In this document: one piece after another, positions 60,822 to 64,000 of the stretch | Layout: each line of letters opens with the position of its first letter | How positions within the stretch are numbered: the first letter of the stretch is position 1 | DNA from: Aplectana chamaeleonis | Taxonomy: Eukaryota; Nematoda; Chromadorea; Rhabditida; Cosmocercidae | Assembly (NCBI GenBank): GCA_029168955.1 | Contig: JAPDOI010000021.1 | Coordinates: forward strand, 1,835,501-1,899,500 | DNA: 64,000 nucleotides | Direction: 5' to 3' | Position numbers and translations under genes: made by a program | Notes under the pieces: model-generated | Databases searched by the model: none | Told to the model about the DNA's origin: nothing | Seen by the model: only the letters and a program-made list of their open reading frames with translations

Positions 60822-61995
60822 AGCCGCGTTCGACTCTCCTCATCGTGATCGATTGCTCAATGCTCTGCGAGCAGATGGAGTCCCGGAAAAGTATGTTCGG
60901 TTAATCGAGGACATGAACAAAGGAACAACAGCAGCAGTTCGTACACCTGTCGGATTTACGTCAGCTTTCGAGGTGAAAACAGGAGTAAGGCAAGGAGCCG
61001 TTGCAGGACCTTTTCTTTTCAACTTCGCCGTTGATGACATCATGCGTAGAGTTGCAGAACAGTTTCCTGCGGATGTGATCCTAACACCATCAGGACGCTC
61101 CTTGTCGACCTGAGTACGCCGACGACATTGTGTTATTCGCTGAAAACAACGCAAAACTGCAAAGGATTGTGAACCTCGTTTCGAAGTATGCCGCAGCCTA
61201 TGGACTCTCGTCTTCGTCCCGACAAATGCAAGCAGATGTGGGTCTCTCAGAGGCCTTCAACTGGAGTTTGTGTGGACGGACAACGTATCGAACTGGTGGA
61301 CGATTTCTGTTATTTGGGCTGTTTGCTGAAGAACGATGGTAGTTATGCAGCGGATATTCGACAACGATGTGCGAAAGCTACGTCTGCATTCAATTCTCTA
61401 ACCAAGTGTTTGTGGTCTACCACCATCGCGAAGGAAGTCAAGTTGCGCGTCTACCTATCCGCTATTCGCCCTATCATGATGTACGGATCGGAGACGTGGG
61501 CAGCACCGAAAACGCAGATGGAAAGGTTGGATTGCACGGAGAGGAAGTTTTTAGGCGTTTGCTTGGATATTTCTGGCCGCGTGTATGCCATAACGAAGAC
61601 CTTTACAAGGAAATCGACGCAGTACATCAACGCTTGACACGAGGAGGTGCCAGCATCTTCTAACGCCATCTCAAGCAGCAATGGAAAGTCGACTTCGACT
61701 GCTCGGGCATATACTAAGAAGAACGCCGGATCGTCTCGTACAACACGCTTTAAAAATGCTTCCAAATCCTGTCTGGAAACGGCCACCTGGGCGTAGGCGA
61801 AAGTTCTGGACGGATGTGGTTAAAGAGGATTTAAAGTCACTCGGCATCGAAAGACAGTTCAGGCGCGATGTTTCGTTTCGCAGGAAATGGAATAGTGACA
61901 GCTGGATGGAATGTGTTCAAATTGTGGCTGAAGACCGTGAAAAATGGACACGGCTGACTACTAGGACGGCACACCTCGGTGAAGATGCGGAATGA
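60766..61995 (+). pseudogene. RTE reverse transcriptase, palm and C-terminus, in pieces
   Basis: 60766-61113: LAFLDFEAAFDSPHRDRLLN (catalytic Asp), VRQGAVAGPFLFNF. A frame change precedes YADDIVLFAENNAKLQ (about 61117-61160). 61188-61637: LRPDKCKQMWVSQRPSTGVC, VDDFCYLGCLLKNDGSYAAD and YGSETWAAPKTQMERLDCTE. 61681-61995: LRLLGHILRRTPDRLVQHAL, KRPPGRRRKFWTDVVKEDLK and AEDREKWTRLTTRTAHLGED, the characteristic RTE tail. Confidence 0.88.
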
Positions 61996-62127
61996 CCGCG
62001 TCAGGCGAAAGCCAACCGATTAAGTCAAGTAAGTCAAGTTTATTGTTGTTCGACTGATTTTAGTGCTTTTATTATTCTGTTGTTGTCTTTGACACGGTTC
62101 TACCGTGTAATAAATCAAATCAAATTA

Positions 62128-64000
62128 GCACTGACTGTTTTGGGTCCCTCTTAATAGTGAGGTGTGCGCCAACGCAACGTCGAGATTGAACCAAAGGGTT
62201 GTTGCGATCCGTGCCGGCTACAGTGTGTGACTGAAGTTCAGTTTATTGTTGTCAGAGAATCTTTTTCAAACCTATATCTGTTTAGTTTGTGAGTCAGTTG
62301 GACAGAGATGAGGAATATGTTGTGGTAAATGTGGCACCTCGCGCAGCACCAAAAACGGTGATGCAGGTGGGTTTCCCGAACGCTTTATTTGACGCTCATC
62401 ACGACGCGCCATGGCGGCGCTACTGAATCATTTGTCTTTCCGAGAGGTTCGGAAGTCTCTTATATTCATAGCGCCAATAGAGCGGGCCGTTCTGGCGTAG
62501 TGTAGCTTACGTAGCTTGAACGTTCAGCTCGTGGCAATGCACCAACTGTGAGTTGAGCCCGGGTTTTACTGCATAGCTGCTGCTTTCCATCGCAACGGCC
62601 GCGATTTTGTTCGTTATGCATAGGCCTTTGATGATCGGAGCAAATCGATCAATCGGTGAAACTCAGGGTCCGTCGATAGCAGACGACAAGCGTCAGTCGA
62701 CTCTAGCCATTGTGTGGTTAATCATGATTTATTGATGTGGCGTATTACCTTACCTGGGCGTCGAGGCACGTCGCCGCCACTTTTGTGCCTGCTGCGCCCA
62801 CCTGTCGCATGCCATTGCTGTGATGAAGATGTTCTTATTGATTATCGGCTTGTTGCCGACATCTCTGCAGCGCAGCAGTTGCTTCGATGCAGGGGCGCCG
62901 TCGTCGCTCCGACGCTTGGTCAGTAAATCATCATTAACCCCACACCGGGCAAATGCACCAGCGATTCAACAGCGACTCGACGCTGGGCGCCTGTTGCTAG
63001 CAGGGGTGGAGCCTCACTAGACAGCCACCGCCAGGGTACTGCACGAGGTATGGACAAGGCCAGTTTTACCCAGAACCCCCCTAAGGAGCAAAATGTTGGC
63101 GATTTTCTTAGACGACTCCCCCCTAAAAGCGTTATTTAGTTTTTTTTGTTGTAAAATTTGAAGAAGAGTAGTGTGATTGAATTCTTCGTAAAAGACTGAA
63201 TGTAAACAGTGTATACCCCCATCCAGTATTGTCCACTTGGTGTCCCGGCGGAGCTCAGACCCCCTCCCCTCCCTTCACCCCAATGTAGCTCAGTCCTCCC
63301 TGTTTATATCCACGCCTCGCGCCGTACCCTGGTCACCACGTTGCGACTCGTAAACATCTCGTCAAGTGAGTGGATAAATGTTGATAGAAATCGCTTCGCT
63401 GGCAATCGCCCCGTCGCTGCCGCCTTGGCAGCGACGGAGCGATCGCCTTATGATGGACGTCATTTGAGACTCGCGCCGCGCGAGGGCCACCAAGCAGTAC
63501 TCTGTGACCAAGTATTCGTTTAAGTAAATAATCTCGAAATTGAGAATCAATGCCTTCGAATCACCGCAATGGATTGATGTTAGAAAATACTCTCTTTGTT
63601 GTTTTTATTTATTTCAAGTGTTTCAGCAAAGAAGGGAACAGCGCGGCACGGTGGCACGACCTGCTGAGCAGATATATCGGCGCAGAGAGCGAGTATGGAA
63701 GCGGTATGTCAATTTTCACAATAGTTTGAGTAAAACTCCAGCATTTACATCACGTATGGGTAGCGGTTGTAGGGCACTTAAGCCGAAAAGCTAAAGGGCA
63801 GAGAGAGTTTCGAATGTTAGGTGCCGTGCATTCTTCTAACCATCGGTGCGTCAAGCACGGGCGTGGCGTTGGAGAACGAATAGTTTTTACTCTCGGGCCG
63901 CGCTTCCGGAGACTATGAATACTCCAGCGGCGACGGTTTGGACCGTAATAAAGTGGACTTTTTTCCCCGTACAAGCAAATTCTGTATATGCGCTCACGAT
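62128..64000. other. no gene recognised
   Basis: Open frames of 60-105 codons have no recognisable motif. A perfect short hairpin CGTCGCTGCC/GGCAGCGACG lies at 63411-63435. 62380-63050 is GC-rich. Exons of a host gene could be present but none could be supported. Confidence 0.4.

Larger units (their letters stand above)
58977..62127 (+). mobile_element. RTE-type non-LTR retrotransposon
   Basis: A nearly full-length RTE element with an endonuclease and reverse transcriptase in one ancestral ORF, now in at least six frame segments. It ends with the short AAATC repeat tail AATAAATCAAATCAAATTA at about 62108-62127, typical of RTE. The 5' untranslated region probably extends upstream of 58977 to about 58780. 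No target duplication was identified. Confidence 0.88.

Noticed and set aside
1..64000. tRNA, rRNA, SL RNA or CRISPR-like arrays
   Set aside because: No A/B-box pair with a cloverleaf, no SL1 core sequence and no regularly spaced short repeats were recognised by eye; a covariance-model scan would be needed to exclude tRNAs and snRNAs.

Overview
The window is eukaryotic and almost certainly from a nematode. Three exons on the minus strand join into a complete 152-residue ribosomal protein S14 (uS11) whose N-terminus has the Caenorhabditis-like form ([13 protein letters not shown]). Short introns with GTAAGT, GTATGT and TTTCAG signals, and CR1-, RTE- and Penelope-type retroelements, fit the same assignment. 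The large introns and heavy repeat load suggest a repeat-rich rhabditid or strongylid nematode; this placement is inference, and the species cannot be told from the sequence.

Host genes are few. rps-14 fills 7569-34779 (minus) with introns of about 18.0 and 8.8 kb. A four-exon candidate gene of unknown function (29376-29943, plus) lies inside its first intron. A second unrecognised minus-strand gene (37428-42223) has exons joined by consensus splice sites, and one exon is broken by a 167-bp MITE. A small candidate secreted-peptide gene sits at 49208-49377 (plus).

Most of the rest is mobile DNA. The main family is a non-LTR retrotransposon about 3.4 kb long that encodes a 2A-like motif, a PHD finger, an AP-type endonuclease and a reverse transcriptase with a C-terminal zinc motif, and ends in (GAA)n. 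Six copies are present: 2865-6304 (-), 9601-12980 (+), 17725-19080 (-), 22001-25492 (-, divergent subfamily), 32504-33553 (+, 5'-truncated) and 52082-55927 (-). Four have clear target duplications of 9-13 bp. An RTE element (58977-62127, +), four CR1/L2-like 3' ends and a Penelope GIY-YIG remnant (468-1351, -) add to this.

DNA transposons include a 3.2-kb hAT-type element with an exact 8-bp duplication (42693-45898) inside a 144-bp-unit satellite, hAT MITEs beginning CAGGGTTG, TTA/TAA-flanked Harbinger-like MITEs, TA-flanked foldbacks and a roughly 470-bp family with 4-bp TYAA duplications. Many are nested, so insertion order can be read directly.

By region: 0-7.1 kb Penelope remnant and nested LINE; 7.5-34.8 kb rps-14 with intronic LINEs, MITEs, foldbacks and a perfect 105-bp-arm palindrome; 34.8-42.3 kb duplicated repeats, satellite and the MITE-broken gene; 42.4-45.9 kb hAT element in satellite; 46-52 kb sparse DNA with a CR1 3' end and the small secreted candidate; 52-56 kb LINE; 56-64 kb repeats, CR1, RTE and sequence with nothing recognised. 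No tRNA, rRNA, spliced-leader RNA or CRISPR was recognised by eye.
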